DNA from: Poa pratensis
Taxonomy: Eukaryota; Streptophyta; Magnoliopsida; Poales; Poaceae
Length of the DNA stretch: 64,000 bases
NCBI GenBank assembly: GCA_947311845.1
Contig: CAMZMU010000034.1
Coordinates: forward strand, 84,620,527 to 84,684,526
Reading direction: 5' to 3'
Position numbers and translations under genes: made by a program. The notes under the pieces were generated by a model. The model had not been told where the DNA came from. It made no database searches and worked only from the letters and a program-made list of their open reading frames with translations. Numbering within the stretch: the first letter of the stretch is position 1; each line of letters begins with the position of its first letter. This document shows, piece by piece, positions 1 to 13,282 of this stretch.

Positions 1-26
1 GGTTTTGCTGTTTTTGTTTGCATAAG

Positions 27-3000
27 ACACGTGAAAGACGGGAATCTATACTTCGTCGGGAATTTGATAAGGCAATACGAAACATAAACAAATTTGATTC
101 AGAGGAGAACCATCTGCGGTTCTTACATTGGGATCTTCATAAGAATTCTCAAGGGTATTGATTGTTATATTTTCACATTTAATCTCAACGTGTTAGTATT
201 CTATAGCATGCATTATTGAAATAATTCTGTTTCAGAAAGCCTACAAATGTGTTGGACGTTCTTTTGAAAGTGGCATTTCGTGCTCTGAGGTTGACAGAGT
301 TTTTCTATTGCCAAGTTGCACCACCTTCAGGGTCTGAGACTGCTCACTGGCCTGCGTTATTGTGAGTTCACCATTATCATTATCTCCACATTAAGATTTT
401 GTTCTGTTGCCCTCTTCTATTTCAAGAATGGTCACTGCTCTTCTTTATGCATTTAATCTCCTTTATTCGCCTGTTTCTTTATAGGAATAGTCACGATCCA
501 TATTGCTGTGATGAGACCAACAGTGACATATCTCAAGAAGATATTTCGGGCAGTTCTGATTCTTCTGGCAATGGAACTGCAGAAGACAAAGCTGAAACCA
601 GTGAAGTACCCCAACTAAAACCACCTATATTCCAAAAAGGTGTCTTACGGACAAACTGTATCGACTGCTTGGATCGTACAAATGTTGCTCAGTATGCCTA
701 CGGTTTAGCTGCCCTTGGACATCAGCTGTATGCACTTGGTTGTGTAGAATCCGCAGAACTTGGTTTAGGTGTTCCCTTGGCTCATCATTTAATGCACTTT
801 TATGAGAGGATGGGTGACACACTTGCCGTCCAGTATTGCGGGTCGGCTGCTCATAATAAGGTAGTTTACAAAAACCCACTATTTCTGTTGAAACAACTAC
901 GTATGTAAGCAGCAAGATGATTTATTGTGATTCCATGTAGTGAATATGGATTGAACTCGGAACAAGTGTTCAGTTGAGTTATCCAGTTAAGTTTAGATGA
1001 CCATGTTAAGAAAAAAAAAATTGGTATATTTTTCTATATTTTTTGGTTATAATAGTAGGAAGGGGATTAAGTCAATTTTATCTTCAGAATTCAAATTTTA
1101 GTAACTCATTCTCTCAATAGCTTAAGTACCATCTGGGCATATAAGACACTATCTCCCTACACAAGTATTGACCATGCATGGATCATGTTTTGTAATCATT
1201 GTTTCTATTGAATAAACTTGGTTCCTTGATTTGAATAATAAGCTGTGCTATAGCCCTATATTGATAAGGGACATTGCCCGATTGCATCATATAGAGTCTC
1301 CCAAATGCCAGGGACACAAGCAGTTCCATATAATAGCAACTCCTAGGAGAACTATAAAACTACTACTTCTTTGAACTCTAACGAAATGTTGAATAATCAT
1401 CATATGTTTGTTCTATGGTTTCTGGATGCATCGCTTGCCTCTGAACCTTAACAAAGATTAATTGATCATGGTACTGAACATTGAACATAACCCCATATGG
1501 GAAGAGGAAAACTGTGCTGATAATACTAAGATTGTAATATTGTGTTCATTACTTAGATCTCCCTAACTAAAAATAAAATAAAACATTCCTTTAATATGGA
1601 CCGTCATTCAGTTTTAGTAGCAAATTATCAATTTTCAAGTGTGGAATGTATTTCTTTTACTGCTTGTCAACTAATCCTTTTGTTTTCTCTATCTTTATAT
1701 TTTGTTTCATGTTTAACCGTATGCACCCAGCACTGCTCTAATTTCTCTTTACGTGGTATTTCTTTAAGATATTCTCTGCAAAGAGGGGCCAATTGAAGCT
1801 TTTTATACGATCACAAGAGTTCTTCAGGACACTACAACGGCACTACAGCAATGCCTGTGTAGATGCTAACAAACAGGCAGCCATAAACTTGTATGTTTTA
1901 CCGAGTATCCATGACCACTTTACAGAACCCATTGTTTCAATAAATATTGAGTTTGTTATTTTTATATATTTCAGATTTTTGGGGTACTTCCAACCGGAGC
2001 AGGGAAATTCTGCACTCTGGGAGCTGGAATCATCTTCCGAGGAACATAACACTGAACCTTTGGATCATATAGGGTAAACATGAGTCATTTAGTTATTTTA
2101 TTTACGGCCTTATCTACCTAACTCCATCCAAAATATAAATTGTGCGATGCTTCACATGCATGCAATCCAAAGATCTGGTGTAAAAATGAAAAATTATCTG
2201 TGATGAACAATCCCTCATGAGTCACCCTTTCACATGCGGAGTCATTTGACAAACAGAATTTTATTGTTACTTTGTGCCGTTGGAAAAGTTGATAGCATGC
2301 AAATAATTCTTATCCCATTATTTCAGTGCCGCTGATTGGTGCATTACATATTAAGTACTCCCTTTTGTGGGCTAAAAATCTACCATCTCCTGACAGTGTT
2401 ATGCTATTGTTAAACACACGAGGGTGTTTTAGTATCATGATACAGTCAGTATTAGTTGTTTAAGGCAGTGGCAAAAAGTCAGCGATGGGTGATATTATGC
2501 TGTCTTGCAGTAGTGCAGTTATTTCTGTTTAGATCAGCAAGGGCCTTCTTGTGATTGACTATTTATTTTGATGTCACAGTGACAGTGCAATGCCAAGAGT
2601 GCAATCAGATGGCAGCCTTCTTTGTGTAAGTAATACATCTATATCTGGCGGTAGTAATGAATTATTGAACGGAACACAACCTGATGTCAGTAATGAGCTA
2701 CAACCTTCACAAGTGGAGTCGGATTTGGTGTACGAAAGTGAGATTTCACCACCCTTTGAAAGTGAGGTGTCAAATTTAAGGTCAGTTTCTGTTTATTCAG
2801 GCTTTGTACATTAAGTTTGATTCTTTGTCGGTAGTATGATAGTTTACTAGAAGGTAACATTGTGGTATTTCAAAGAAGTAAAGTTTCATCATTGATATTT
2901 GACTGGTTCATTCTTCTCTCAAACCAATTGCAGGTATACCCCCACGGTGTCTGATAATCATATACATAATGTCGTTAGCAGTCAACTTGAATATCCCAAT

Positions 3001-3899
3001 GATTCGGGCGATTCAAACTTCCTGGATCTTGAATGGCTTTCAAATTCAGGCAATTCAAGCGATGAAAGGTCATATTTTGTGTTGTTTTACTTTAGTTCTG
3101 TAGTTGTCTTTCCCATGCATGCTCAACATCGTACCCTTTAACTGTGTAATTTCCTCATAATAACAGTAAATTGTTCTGTACGTACTTATGTTTCTCTCAG
3201 ACTAGGGAAAACGTAAAAAGAACAGAGACAATGAAATTGAAGGATACCATTAGTTCATTTTTACTATTATCAGTTTCATGTCCTTTTGCTCTGGCAATCA
3301 CATCCTTGCACTATCAAACACAGTAGTTTGTATCAGTTTGATGTGATTTTAATCTTGTGATCACATGCATGTCCTTGCACTATTAAACACAAATGACATC
3401 AATCTTACGTGGTATTATTTGGTAAAATCATATTTGCTGAGAAATCAAATCATATTCACTGAGAAGTAATTTGAATCATTTTTGTTAGTGTATGATGTTG
3501 TTCATCTAATATCTTCCAGCCTGCTGATTAGTACTGCTCTGGAAACACCGAGAAACCAATATTATTTTCTCACTGTAGCTTGGTAAACCGTGAACAGGTC
3601 AATTGCAGTTGGCACGCCAGATGCTCACCTTTCAACCGAGAATGTCATTCCAGAGACCACGGTGAGCATACAATCTCCAGATTTGGATCTCTTCTTCCGT
3701 CATTTAACGTTTTAAGTATTTGTTAGTGAAGCATGTTTTGTAAGATAGGCCTTTATGATTATTGCGCGTGTGCAATGGAACAAAACCAATCACCTAATCC
3801 CAAACTTTTCAGGAAAACCAAGTTGCTGAGGTTCAGGATCAGAAGTTGCCAGAGCATTTCGTGCAGTGGGTTAACGATGGTGACACTTTTTGGTTTTGA
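27..3899 (+). CDS. SAC-domain phosphoinositide phosphatase, C-terminal part (5' end outside the window)
   Basis: This is the 3' half of a plant SAC phosphatase of the Fig4-like group, which removes phosphate from phosphoinositides on internal membranes. Phase-consistent exons are 27-154, 236-361, 485-860, 1769-1890, 1975-2073, 2580-2780, 2934-3068, 3598-3661 and 3813-3899, all with GT-AG borders. The exon at 485-860 holds the catalytic P-loop RTNCIDCLDRTN (C-x5-R-T), followed by the conserved AQYAYGLAALGHQL and HNK segments. The next exons encode RSQEFFRTLQRHYSNA and GYFQPEQGNSALWEL, typical of the SAC1-5 group of Arabidopsis. After that comes a Ser/Asp-rich, poorly conserved tail ending FVQWVNDGDTFWF. 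No frameshift or stop is seen, so the gene looks functional. I do not assign it to one SAC paralogue because the N-terminal half is missing. Confidence 0.9.
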
Positions 3900-4679
3900 G
3901 ACGCACTCTGGTGCTGTGTCCTGCATGCTTGGCTGCTTGGAAGACCCCAGGTCTCTTTTCCAAGTAGTCGCTGGGCAGATTGGAGTAGCAGATTAGGAGA
4001 TGAGAAGAGATGGATGGTTCAGCAATTCCAGTCCTTTTGTCACATATATTGGGGGTTTACCCACTCCACCAAAGGGCAGAGTTCTTACAAGTTACGAGTT
4101 GTTTGTCTGTCATTCCGGAAGTCCTTCAGGAAGCTGTTTACTTGGTCCCGTGTTTGTACTGAGGGCGAGTAGGTAGGCTAATCTTTTTTTTTTCACATAT
4201 TGAAAAGGAAATAGCGATAGGTATCGTAACTGTTATTTTTTTGCAAAATGTATATTATTCATGGGAGCATTTCACGTGTAAATATATATGTAATTGAGGT
4301 GGATCACAAAACACACTTTCTCTTGATTTTTCTTCTTACTCAGATCTTGTGCTGACCGACGTATGGAGTATTCTTTTTATGATACGTGTATACAGATTTT
4401 CATTGTATGTTGCTTGCACCAGCTTGAATTGTAACATGTGTGTACAGCTTCATTGGCATTAATGGTTTGCATCGACTATTTGTACTATCACATTATGCAG
4501 CTGGGTCAAGGGAGGCTGCCATGTTGGGGTCTGGGGGCGTGGTGACTAAAATGGCAGGGTGCCTATCTCCAAACCTAGCATAGCTTGAAGTGACTTTCCA
4601 TCCTATAACGTGCGCTCTACCACCTAGAATAACTTTAGATGATTGTTAGAACACATGCTTAGGACTGGGATTGGGTGAT
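3900..4679 (+). other. 3' UTR and downstream DNA of the SAC gene (template of the later duplications)
   Basis: This AT-rich sequence follows the SAC stop codon. It includes landmarks such as CATGTGTGTACAGCTTCATTGG and GGAGCATTTCACGTGTAAATATATATG that recur in degenerate form near 8755-9330, 9363-10100 and 11390-11530. The polyadenylation site cannot be placed. No ORF of interest is present. Confidence 0.55.
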
Positions 4680-4692
4680 ATCGGGAATATCT

Positions 4693-4998
4693 GAGAACTT
4701 GCCTGTGGTAAGATGGTTAGGTGGGTGGTTGTACCCTCAGCCCATCAGAGTTCAAACCCCAGGTTTGACGCTGGTGATTCTCATTTAAGGCGGAATATTC
4801 TTCAGTGGGAGGCGACGTTCCCGTCGACAACGAGGCGCCCGTGGTGACTTCGTCAATCTCAAGACTCGACCCGCCGACTCAGTCTCTCGGAGGTGCTCAT
4901 AGGGGTAGGGTGTGCGTGCGTGCGTTTATAGGGGTGAGTGTGTGCGCGTGTATATGAGCGCTTGCGTTGTACTGTGTTTCGCAAAAAAAAAAAAAAAA
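4693..4998 (+). mobile_element. Au-type SINE with target site duplication
   Basis: A tRNA-derived short retroposon of about 306 bp. It has a Pol III box A-like stretch (TGGTAAGATGG near 4706) and box B-like stretch (GTTCAAACCCC near 4749). The GT-rich body contains GGGGTAGGGTGTGCGTGCG and GTATATGAGCGCTTGCG, as I recall from the Triticeae Au SINE, and it ends in an A-run (4983-4999). It is flanked by a perfect 13-bp duplication ATCGGGAATATCT at 4680-4692 and 4999-5011. It inserted downstream of the SAC gene. Confidence 0.85.
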
Positions 4999-5011
4999 AT
5001 CGGGAATATCT

Positions 5012-7286
5012 TGAAAACCGTCAGGAATTGATGTGCGTAATTCTTTTTTGGAAACACGAAGATAACCAACCATGGAAGAGCGTGAATTACTATCCAAACC
5101 TGACGATGAGTTCTTTTTCGTGCAACTCTGGCGTCCATGATGCAGCAAGAAGAGATGACTAGTAAAGAAGTTCACTATTAGGTGTTTACTTAATCAAGCC
5201 ACGAAATCTTCAGTTACATGTGAATTTCTTTTTCTCTTTTTGTGCCGAGCTGAATGTGATTGCCAATACTAGTACTATTTAGGTGTTACTGATACTCAAA
5301 CAAATCAACTGTGTTTGAGTGAACTACTAAGTACTTGTGGAAACATGCTTAAATGTGCGATTGTACAGCGCAGAAAATTGAACACAAATACAACATTCAT
5401 GGCACCAAACATTGATGGTATTGATTCTTGCACCCAACATTACTCGACATTTAAAAGGAGGAAACCACCACAGGAAATCAAATGGCCAGCACAACATGCT
5501 GCTTAAATTCCACGTTGTATCTCTCCACTTTGGGAGCTTATGTTTTTCCTATGGTGACACGATTCAATGGTGAATGGCCCTTGAAGCAATCCATGAAAAT
5601 TTAAACGATCAATGGTCAATGCCTCCATCGAAGCAATCCGTGAAAATTGAGAAGTTTTAGTGGAAAATGCACCTACTTTGGCAGGAGCTTGCAAAACCAA
5701 TGCGTGGTCCATCCAACACAAACAAGTAGCTTTCATGTGATACATGCAACTTGGACTCCGACTATCTTAATGGCTAGGCAAGTTGGGCACATGATCGGAC
5801 TCAATGTAGTTCGCTAGCGGTGGAGCAGTGACGGACCCAAAAAAACATTTTTGAAGCCTGGGAAAATTAAAAATTTAACGGCTTAGTATGCTATTTTTGG
5901 TCAAATTGACATGAAAATGTGCTTATGTAAGCAGATGTGTGGCCAGCAAGCCCGGGCGGAAAGGCGCTGAATCCGCCGAGACCAAAGGTATATTTATATG
6001 TGTAAGAGTTCAAGCCCGGGCGGAGTGACGCTAAATCGGGAGTTCCACTTTTGATCTGCTCCATCCATTAACCATCTAACGTCCCAGATCGAAAGTTTTC
6101 AGGTTTTCACCGAATTGTGGTTTTCACCTGATATGTCGCTGAGTTCAAGGAAACCCTGGGATATCGTTTGGAAGATAAACTCAATAAAATGATCTATATA
6201 TCTTTAACTATTTAAACTCAGTGTACGATTGGCCGATTGGGTGACACCAGGGATAAATGTAGGGCCTAACATCATCATCATCATCTTTCTCCGGTTTCCT
6301 TCGAGAAGAAACCCATACAACTATGGAAATCTAGACCAAGATTTTTGGCTCATCGTATTGAGCCATGAAGCCTCCTCAGAGAGGTGGTTTGAGCCTGGTG
6401 TTTTAGGAAAAGACTGCCCAATGGCTCTTAAGGACCTTGCCAATTTTCAAGTCATACTCTAAGGCTTTATTTAATTTTGAAGGAATGACCTCTATCTTTA
6501 CCTTAATTCTAGTCCTTCATGTAACAACTTGTCTTTTTATCTCTACATAAATCCAATAAGGCAAGTTATAGAAAAATAACAATTGAAAAATACGACATGT
6601 ACCATGTTTGAGGGAGATTGATCGCCTAAATAAAATAATATTTCAGCCGTTGAAGGTTGCATATTGACTCAAACGAGAAGCATTCAGGAAAACTGAGTAG
6701 GACTACATAAATATTTGAGAATTTAGAAACTTGGAGATCTCGTTGCATCAGCGTACATAGCCAAGGTAATTTGGCTCTAGATGATCACATGGACAGAGCC
6801 AAGGGGAAAATATTAACATATTTCGGTATGTTTCCAAAGTGATAACACATCTGATTCACCTCGTTTATCTTTTTCAGGTGGATATTAATCGTGTTTTTAG
6901 ATCATAATGTCTACGGGTACGATGCTCGGATCCAGTGGCTAGAGAAGCCACACTTTGAAGATCGTTTTGAGAGTTAAAACGGGCCTTACAAATATTATGC
7001 AGAAGAACTATTAGAATTTCACTCCTGATGCCGAATTCGGGCATCCCTAAAGTTCATACTTCATCGTTGTCCATCAAGACTGGCATATAAGCACATCTAA
7101 TGTACATAAGAATGTTTGTAAACAATCTGAATCCACTACCATATGTCTGCCTTGGATTAATGTCCTACCCAAGATAAACGCTTCTCCGCAAGCTAGAGAA
7201 AGCTTGTTCATCTTGTCCATTGTACTAAATATATTTCTATCCAAAAGTACACTCCCACAACACATTCATCTTCATCTATTAGTTAC
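5012..7286. other. Intergenic DNA, no gene recognised
   Basis: The first 400 bases continue the unit duplicated later; compare AAGTACTTGTGGAAACATGC near 5330 with copies near 10957 and 14240. The remainder has only short ORFs without recognisable domains. Two short repeats of AAGCCCGGGCGGA occur near 5949 and 6013. I see no promoter or RNA gene that I can support. Confidence 0.5.
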
Positions 7287-7288
7287 TA

Positions 7289-7542
7289 CTTTCTCTGTCC
7301 ATAATTGCCCTGCATTATGAGTTTGGTCAAGGTCAAAATTTAAAAAGTTTAACCAAACATATGGAGAAAAACATCAACATTTATAATACGAAATGGATAT
7401 AATATGATTACATATTTTATGATGATTCGTATAATATTTATTTTGTATTATAAATATTGACATTTTTTCTTATATGATTACTCAAAGTTTACAAAGTTTA
7501 AATTTGACTAAACCCAGAACGCAAGATAATTAGGACAGGGAG
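7289..7542. mobile_element. Stowaway MITE
   Basis: A 254-bp AT-rich element with imperfect terminal inverted repeats (CTTTCTCTGTCC at the left, GGACAGGGAG at the right). It is flanked by TA on both sides (7287-7288 and 7543-7544), the Stowaway/mariner target duplication. The interior is a long imperfect palindrome: the left arm has TTGACTTTGACC-like sequence that the right arm mirrors. Confidence 0.85.
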
Positions 7543-7544
7543 TA

Positions 7545-8110
7545 TGTTGTGCCCAGATCTTGGATCACAAAATGGTAAATCGATTGTTTACCCACTTGAG
7601 AGTGATTCTGAGTGATAAATAAAAATCCTTATGAATTGATCGACATTGTATTTGTAGCAATAAATGAATATAGTCATCTAGTCTAAAAGTGTTCCATTCT
7701 TTAAAATCTGCTAAAATATACCCGAACAATGTCTTATATAGTCTGGAAGGCTTGTTTCCTTCTTGAACGTTTTGCCTAGAAGTTGTGTATTTTCTCTTTA
7801 TTTTTGTCTTGCACCATAGAGTAGTGGTTGGTCTGTCACACATGTGGCATCGGGTTTGTTATCTTTGTAATTTTTTTAACTATGCAATAAAAAGATTGTG
7901 TGCATCGTTTTGATGCAGAAAATGGGCCTCTGTTCCCCCTTTCGAAATAAAGAAGAAAAAATAGTGTCTCATATACATCATGTCCTAAGAAGTCAACTTG
8001 ATTATTGCAATAATTTGGGGATTTGAATTTTAGGCAACTCAAATGACAAAAAATCAAGTGACAAAAAATCACACCATATCTTTGCAAAATGCCCTCTAAC
8101 AACTCAATAA
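7545..8110. other. AT-rich DNA, no gene recognised
   Basis: Only short ORFs with no recognisable domain are present. The stretch sits between a MITE and the first decayed SAC-end copy. Confidence 0.4.
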
Positions 8111-8117
8111 CAAGTAG

Positions 8118-9340
8118 CACCCCATATGCTCACCTCTCAACCGTGAATGCCATCATTAGTGACGTAAATCCCGAGACCATGGTGAGCGTAGTGTGCACTC
8201 TTGGATTTGCATCATTTCTTACTATTGTCTTTCATTAAATTGCACAAGCGCATACCTATCAAAGTCATAGTAACAAAAAACCCGTCTATTGAGGTTAGTT
8301 TTGTAACAAAACACCAACTATTGAGTCCACATGTAACAAATACCACAAGGATTTAACATCATTGTGACATGTGGGGCCCATCAGGAATAAGGGGACACCT
8401 GTCGCCTGCTAGGCTGCTGCTGCCAGAGCCTTGGACGTGACCGCCCCAACCGAGTAGCCGATGGGGTAACAACGCAACCGCCCGTGTTATGTTCTAGTGA
8501 GCCTCCGCCAGGGGCGAAGCTAGAGCAGAATTTCATTTGGGTTAGCTATGTAACTCATGGTGTACTCTTCCACTTGTAAAAAATCTTATTAGACTAATTC
8601 AGTGAGGAATGATGAATTTCATTGGGTTCAACTGAACCCAACACTACTATACTAGCTCCGCTACTTTCCTCTGCTGAAGCTCTAAGCGCAGCGGCAAGTG
8701 ATGACGTCAGTGGGGACGCCGAGGAAGCATGAGCAGCTGAGAGGAGCCACAATTTTATTAGAGGCGAGTAGATAGGAAAATATTATTTATGAGCTGAAAT
8801 AAGTATTGATAAGTATCATAACTATAATTCTTTCGAGAAATGTGTATTGTGTGTAGGAGAATTTCGTTGTGATGTGTAAATATATATGTGTGATCATGGT
8901 CGATCACAGGCACATCTTTTGTCCAATTCTTATCCTTCCTTTGATCTAGGTTATCCCGCGTATACCTTCATTACTCCCTAGCATTATGGCACCCTTTTTT
9001 CGGAGTGAGTGTTTCCTACCACATCGTACAACTAAAACCTCATAGGAGGCTATAAAATGCCGAGTTGATATATCCTCGACAACTCACACGTCCCATATAC
9101 TCCATGACTTTTGTTCACGCCGAAACATGGTACATCCCTCTTTTGTGGTATAGAGAGTAGAGTAGAGATGGACATATGGAAATTAATGCATATTGACGAA
9201 TGGTAGAGCATGTTCTAGGATTGGGAGTATTCTGGAATACCTTCAAAACTACTATGGTAAAATCATGGTAATGAATTTTCTAAATCACTAGTCGTACTCT
9301 ACCCCACGAAGTACGATCTCCCATTGCACTCGTAGAGCAT
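8118..9340 (+). pseudogene. Decayed duplicate of SAC penultimate exon and 3' region (copy B)
   Basis: Bases 8127-8190 match the SAC exon at 3598-3661 with its donor site (ATGCTCACCT...CCGAGACCATGGTGAGC), with substitutions and a short insertion. About 8755-8900 matches the SAC 3' UTR near 4165-4310 (GGCGAGTAGATAGG, GTGTAAATATATATG). Between them, 8270-8700 holds unrelated sequence. There is no open frame, so this is a relic. Its order relative to copy C shows repeated duplication of the same gene end. Confidence 0.7.
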
Positions 9341-9359
9341 ATTCTAGGATGAGCACTCG

Positions 9360-10990
9360 TAGAGCATTTCATGCAGTGGGTTAACGATGGTGACACCTTT
9401 TGGATTTGAGACCCACTCTGGTGCTGTTTCATGCATGCTTGAGTGCTTGGAAGAACCGAGGTCTCTTTTCGAAGTAGTCGCTGGGCAGATTCGAGTAGTA
9501 GATTAGGAGATGCATGGTCATTGTGTATGGTTCAACACTTCCAGTTGTTTTTTGACATATCCTGGGTTTTCGCAGTGTTCTTATAATTACAACTTACAAG
9601 TTGTTTGCCTGTCATTCCAGAAGACCCCTTCAGATAGCTGTTTACTTGTTGGTCGCGTGTTTGTACTAGGGGTGAGTAGATAGAGTAATATTTTTTCACA
9701 TATTGAAAAAAAATAGCAATATGTATGATAACTGTTATTCTTTTACAAAATTGTGTATTATTCATGGGAGCATTTCATTTTCATGTGTAATATATATGTG
9801 ATTACGATTGAGGTGGCTCACAAAGCACGTCCTTTCTCTTTGATTTTTCTTACTCCGGTTTCATGGCGATCGGTATGCAAGGAGTATTCATTTTATGATA
9901 TGTATATACATGTTTTCACTGTCCTACTCCTCTTGCCTGTGTTTTTATCACCAGCTTCCATTGTGACATGTGTGTGTGTATAGCTTCATTGGCGTTAATA
10001 CATGCCGGGAGTTCACACCCACTGTTTTCGTAGTGCCACATTATGCAGCTCGGACCTGGGAGGCTGCCATGCCTGGGCCTAGGGGCGTGGTGAGGAGAGC
10101 GAATAATCCGCAACGAGTTGCACCATTATTTAAAATTGCATTTTCGAGTTTCCAAAAAATCTGTAAGAAATCACACACACATTGGTTAGATTGTATCTTA
10201 TGCAACTACAAATTTTCATCCCAAAATATGACTCTATGTGACCTGTGCAAAAAAAAAGGGCTAAGTGAATAGTATCATGTACTATTTGCGTGTAATTTGT
10301 CTTTTTTGTACAGATCACATATTTTTATTTTTTGGGATGAAACTTTGTAGATGTAAAAGAAACAACATAATATATCTCCATGATTTATCTCTCATTTTTT
10401 GAAAATTCAAAAGTGGTACATGCGGAATGGGTTGCGCCCGCAACTAGTTGTAAATTTGAGTTTCCCCGTGGTGAGGCTATAATATGGGAGGATGAATCAT
10501 TCCACAAGTAGCATAGTCGATATGCCTTCCCATCCTACAATGTGTGCTCTACAACCTCCAGCGGCTCCTAACATAGCTAGGCAAACTAGAGACAAGGACT
10601 GAAACTAAACACGAAATATATATGCTTTTGATGATTGGTAGAGGCGTAGAGCACATACAGACATACTACTTAGTACTGGGGAGTGGGATTTTGGGAGGTC
10701 TCGGGGGGATACCTTGAAAACATCGTTTGCTGGATATGGATAATGCCTTTGCTGAAACAGAAAGGGAACAGAGCACCAAAGAACATCACTTCTTCTTGTT
10801 ACGTGACAACAACTCAGCAACAGCGTTAGTGTGCAACCTAATGACTGTCAGAGATGTTGCATTTGCTATGCAGAGTGGCATGCATGTGTTTTTTTTCCTG
10901 AGCCGAGCAGAATGTGATTACTGGAGTTTCTAACCAATCAGTGTATTTTTGCGTATTAAGTACTTGTGGCAACAAAGAAACAGGCTAAAG
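9360..10990 (+). pseudogene. Decayed duplicate of SAC terminal exon and 3' region (copy C)
   Basis: Bases 9363-9412 repeat the end of the SAC last exon, keeping the codons for EHFMQWVNDGDTFWI and then a stop, with two amino-acid changes. The match runs on through the 3' UTR to about 10100 and resumes around 10460-10990 (GCTATAATATGGGAGG, TTAAGTACTTGTGGCAAC). The acceptor-side part of the exon is absent, so no protein is expected. About 10100-10450 looks inserted or diverged. Confidence 0.75.
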
Positions 10991-10999
10991 GACAGTAAA

Positions 11000-11390
11000 T
11001 CGCAACCTTCAGAAATATTTTGAGACCCCTGGCTCTGGTCTGCTCACCGCGAGCCCTCTCCTGCCTCCCCTCTCCCCTGGCTTCTCCACTGGGCGTTTCC
11101 TAGGCAAAGCCTGGGTGGTGCCGTGGCGGCCGGACGTTCCCGTGGCGCGGAGGCGTAGCATCTCGTGGTCGATGGCAACGCCTGCAGTGGGTTTCTGATG
11201 GCCGTGCGGGCCGCGGGTGGAGAGATGTGCTGCAGAGGCTGTGGTGTTCGCCTCCACGGAACGAGACGCAATCCAGAGCTGCAGGCCACGCTTGGCCCGT
11301 CGCCGTCTGCCCGTCTGCCGGGCGTAGTCTACCTATTTTTTTCCGAATCGCGGAGTTTACCTTTGTTTTTTGCTCGAGCCACCTCCCTAG
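11000..11390. other. GC-rich segment, repeated in diverged form near 14330-14580
   Basis: A GC-rich stretch containing GAGCCCTCTCCTGCCTC and GCAACGCCTGCAGTGGGTTTC-like sequence has a diverged relative at 14340-14550 (GAGCCCTCTCATGCCTCGC). It is part of the larger tandem duplication. The ORFs are short and overlap on both strands, so I call no gene. Confidence 0.45.
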
Positions 11391-11548
11391 GAGCGATGCT
11401 AGCTAGCACTGATAGTGTAAAAATAAGAAAAGTGATAGGTATGTTAATTTTATTCTTTCATAAATTGTTTTATTCAGGGAGCATTTCGTTTTCATGTGTA
11501 AATATTTTTTTGATCAAGCTAGGTTCAATCACAAGGCACATATTTTTT

Positions 11549-13282
11549 TTCCGAAAAAGGAAGATATCCCGGTCTCTACATCAACTGATGCACATAGCTG
11601 ACAAGGCATATATTTTTAGAAATAAAGGGCCTCGCCCCAGTTCCATTTCAAGAAATGAAATCCCAGGTCTTACATCATTCGGTTTTACAGAACTCAGAGC
11701 AACAGCTGAATGCTGATCTCAGAAAGTGCGTAAAGCAACAACAGAACAAGCTAAAAGTCTGGAGGGATACAACCTCACACCACTACACAGAACAAGAACG
11801 ACCAACTACCAGCAGGAAACGCGCAAGAGGGAGAAACTGGATAACCGATTCACTGCTTGCTGATCACCTTCCAGTTCCTGCCATTTTCGACCATCACCAG
11901 CTTGGCAGCTTCCAGGGTACGAGCTAGCCCACGCGTAGTGGCTTCCCACTCTGCATCTTGCGGATCACAGTGCGGACCCAAGCAGTTCTTGAGACCAATC
12001 TTCACCGGGTCCCTCACCCTGAATCTCGCCAGATCAGCGGGGGAGGGCTTCTTGCCAGCATCTCCACAGCGGCGACGTTTTCCATCATTCGAGCTTTTGC
12101 ATCGCCGGAGAGCAAGATCGCCCACAGAGAAAGTGTAGAAGCTAAGCTTCTCCATATCACCTTTTGTATCTTCCACCATACCAGAGGGACCCTCCAGCAT
12201 GGGTATGTGCTTTTTCCTTCTCCTTTTGTTGGCTTGAGCATGGAAGTATGCAGTATTTTTGTCACCCTCTAGGATCTGCTTCTCCCGCGACCTCTGCCTC
12301 GCCTTGATCTCCTCGCGCTTCCAGATATCTGTTAATTCATCAGAAATACATTTCATCCTTGCTTTAGAAGGAGGAGATAAACATTGCGTTTCAGATAGAA
12401 TATCCAGCTGGTCAAACTCAGCAATAAGCTGCTGTTTTTTCTTTTTCTGCGCAGATTCAACATTAGCACACCACCCTTTTGCTGCTTTCCTGGTGGTTCT
12501 AATCTTGAACTGCCATATGTCAATGCTTCTAGTAAAGCTACAAGGCGTATTCCAAGCTTTTTGGATAACTTTTTTAAAGCCATCCACTTGAAGCCACCAC
12601 TTCTCAAACCGAAACTGCCTAGAGGTGGGAGCAGCCATGGCTCCAGTGTCAAGCACTAAAGGAGTATGGTCACTACCAACCCTAGGGAGCGTCCTAACTG
12701 AGCTAGCCGAATAAAAACTATCCCAGCAGGTAGAAACAAAAACCCTATCAAGAGTCGCCATAACAGCATCCTCCTGGTTGTTACTCCAAGTATACATCCT
12801 ACCAGCACATTTTAGCTCAATTAGTCCAAATTTGTTAATCCAGTCATTGAACAAGTTAGCCCAGTGTTGGTTAATGTTCCCAGAGCTTTTTTCACACCGT
12901 TCTCGGATCAAGTTGAAGTCCCCACCAATTAGAATGGGCCCAACAAAACAACCAAGCGTGTTATGAAGCTCATTGATGAAATCCAGTTTATGCTCATCAT
13001 AAGCAGGACCATAAACTGAAAGGAAATTCCAGGTAAAGTTATCCCTCTTATGTTTAATTAAGCAGGACACCCCAAACCTATGAACATCCCAAGCTAAAAC
13101 TTCAAAAACATCACTATTGATACCCACCAGGATACCCCCGGCCGTACCAATAGCAGATAACCATTTCCACACATAGGTGTCTTGGTTATCTAGCATTTGA
13201 AGTTGAGCAACAGAAAAATCTTGCTTCTTAGTTTCGCAAAAGTAAAGAAATCTGGTCGATGCTCTTTAATAAGCTCGCCAGC
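11549..13282 (-). mobile_element. LINE (L1-type) retrotransposon, endonuclease region only
   Basis: On the minus strand 11850-13196 encodes an APE-type endonuclease missing its very N-terminus. It shows [25 protein letters not shown], the TWSNNQ region and GSDHTPLVL near the domain end, followed by a basic linker region. The reverse transcriptase and zinc-knuckle that normally follow are missing; the frame instead runs through about 100 residues of unrelated Arg/Lys-rich sequence to a stop. The upstream minus-strand codons ([18 protein letters not shown]) are in another frame, showing a frameshift. Flanking near-identical 17-mers CAAGGCAYATATTTTTT at 11532-11548 and 13283-13299 look like the target duplication. 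Confidence 0.75.
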
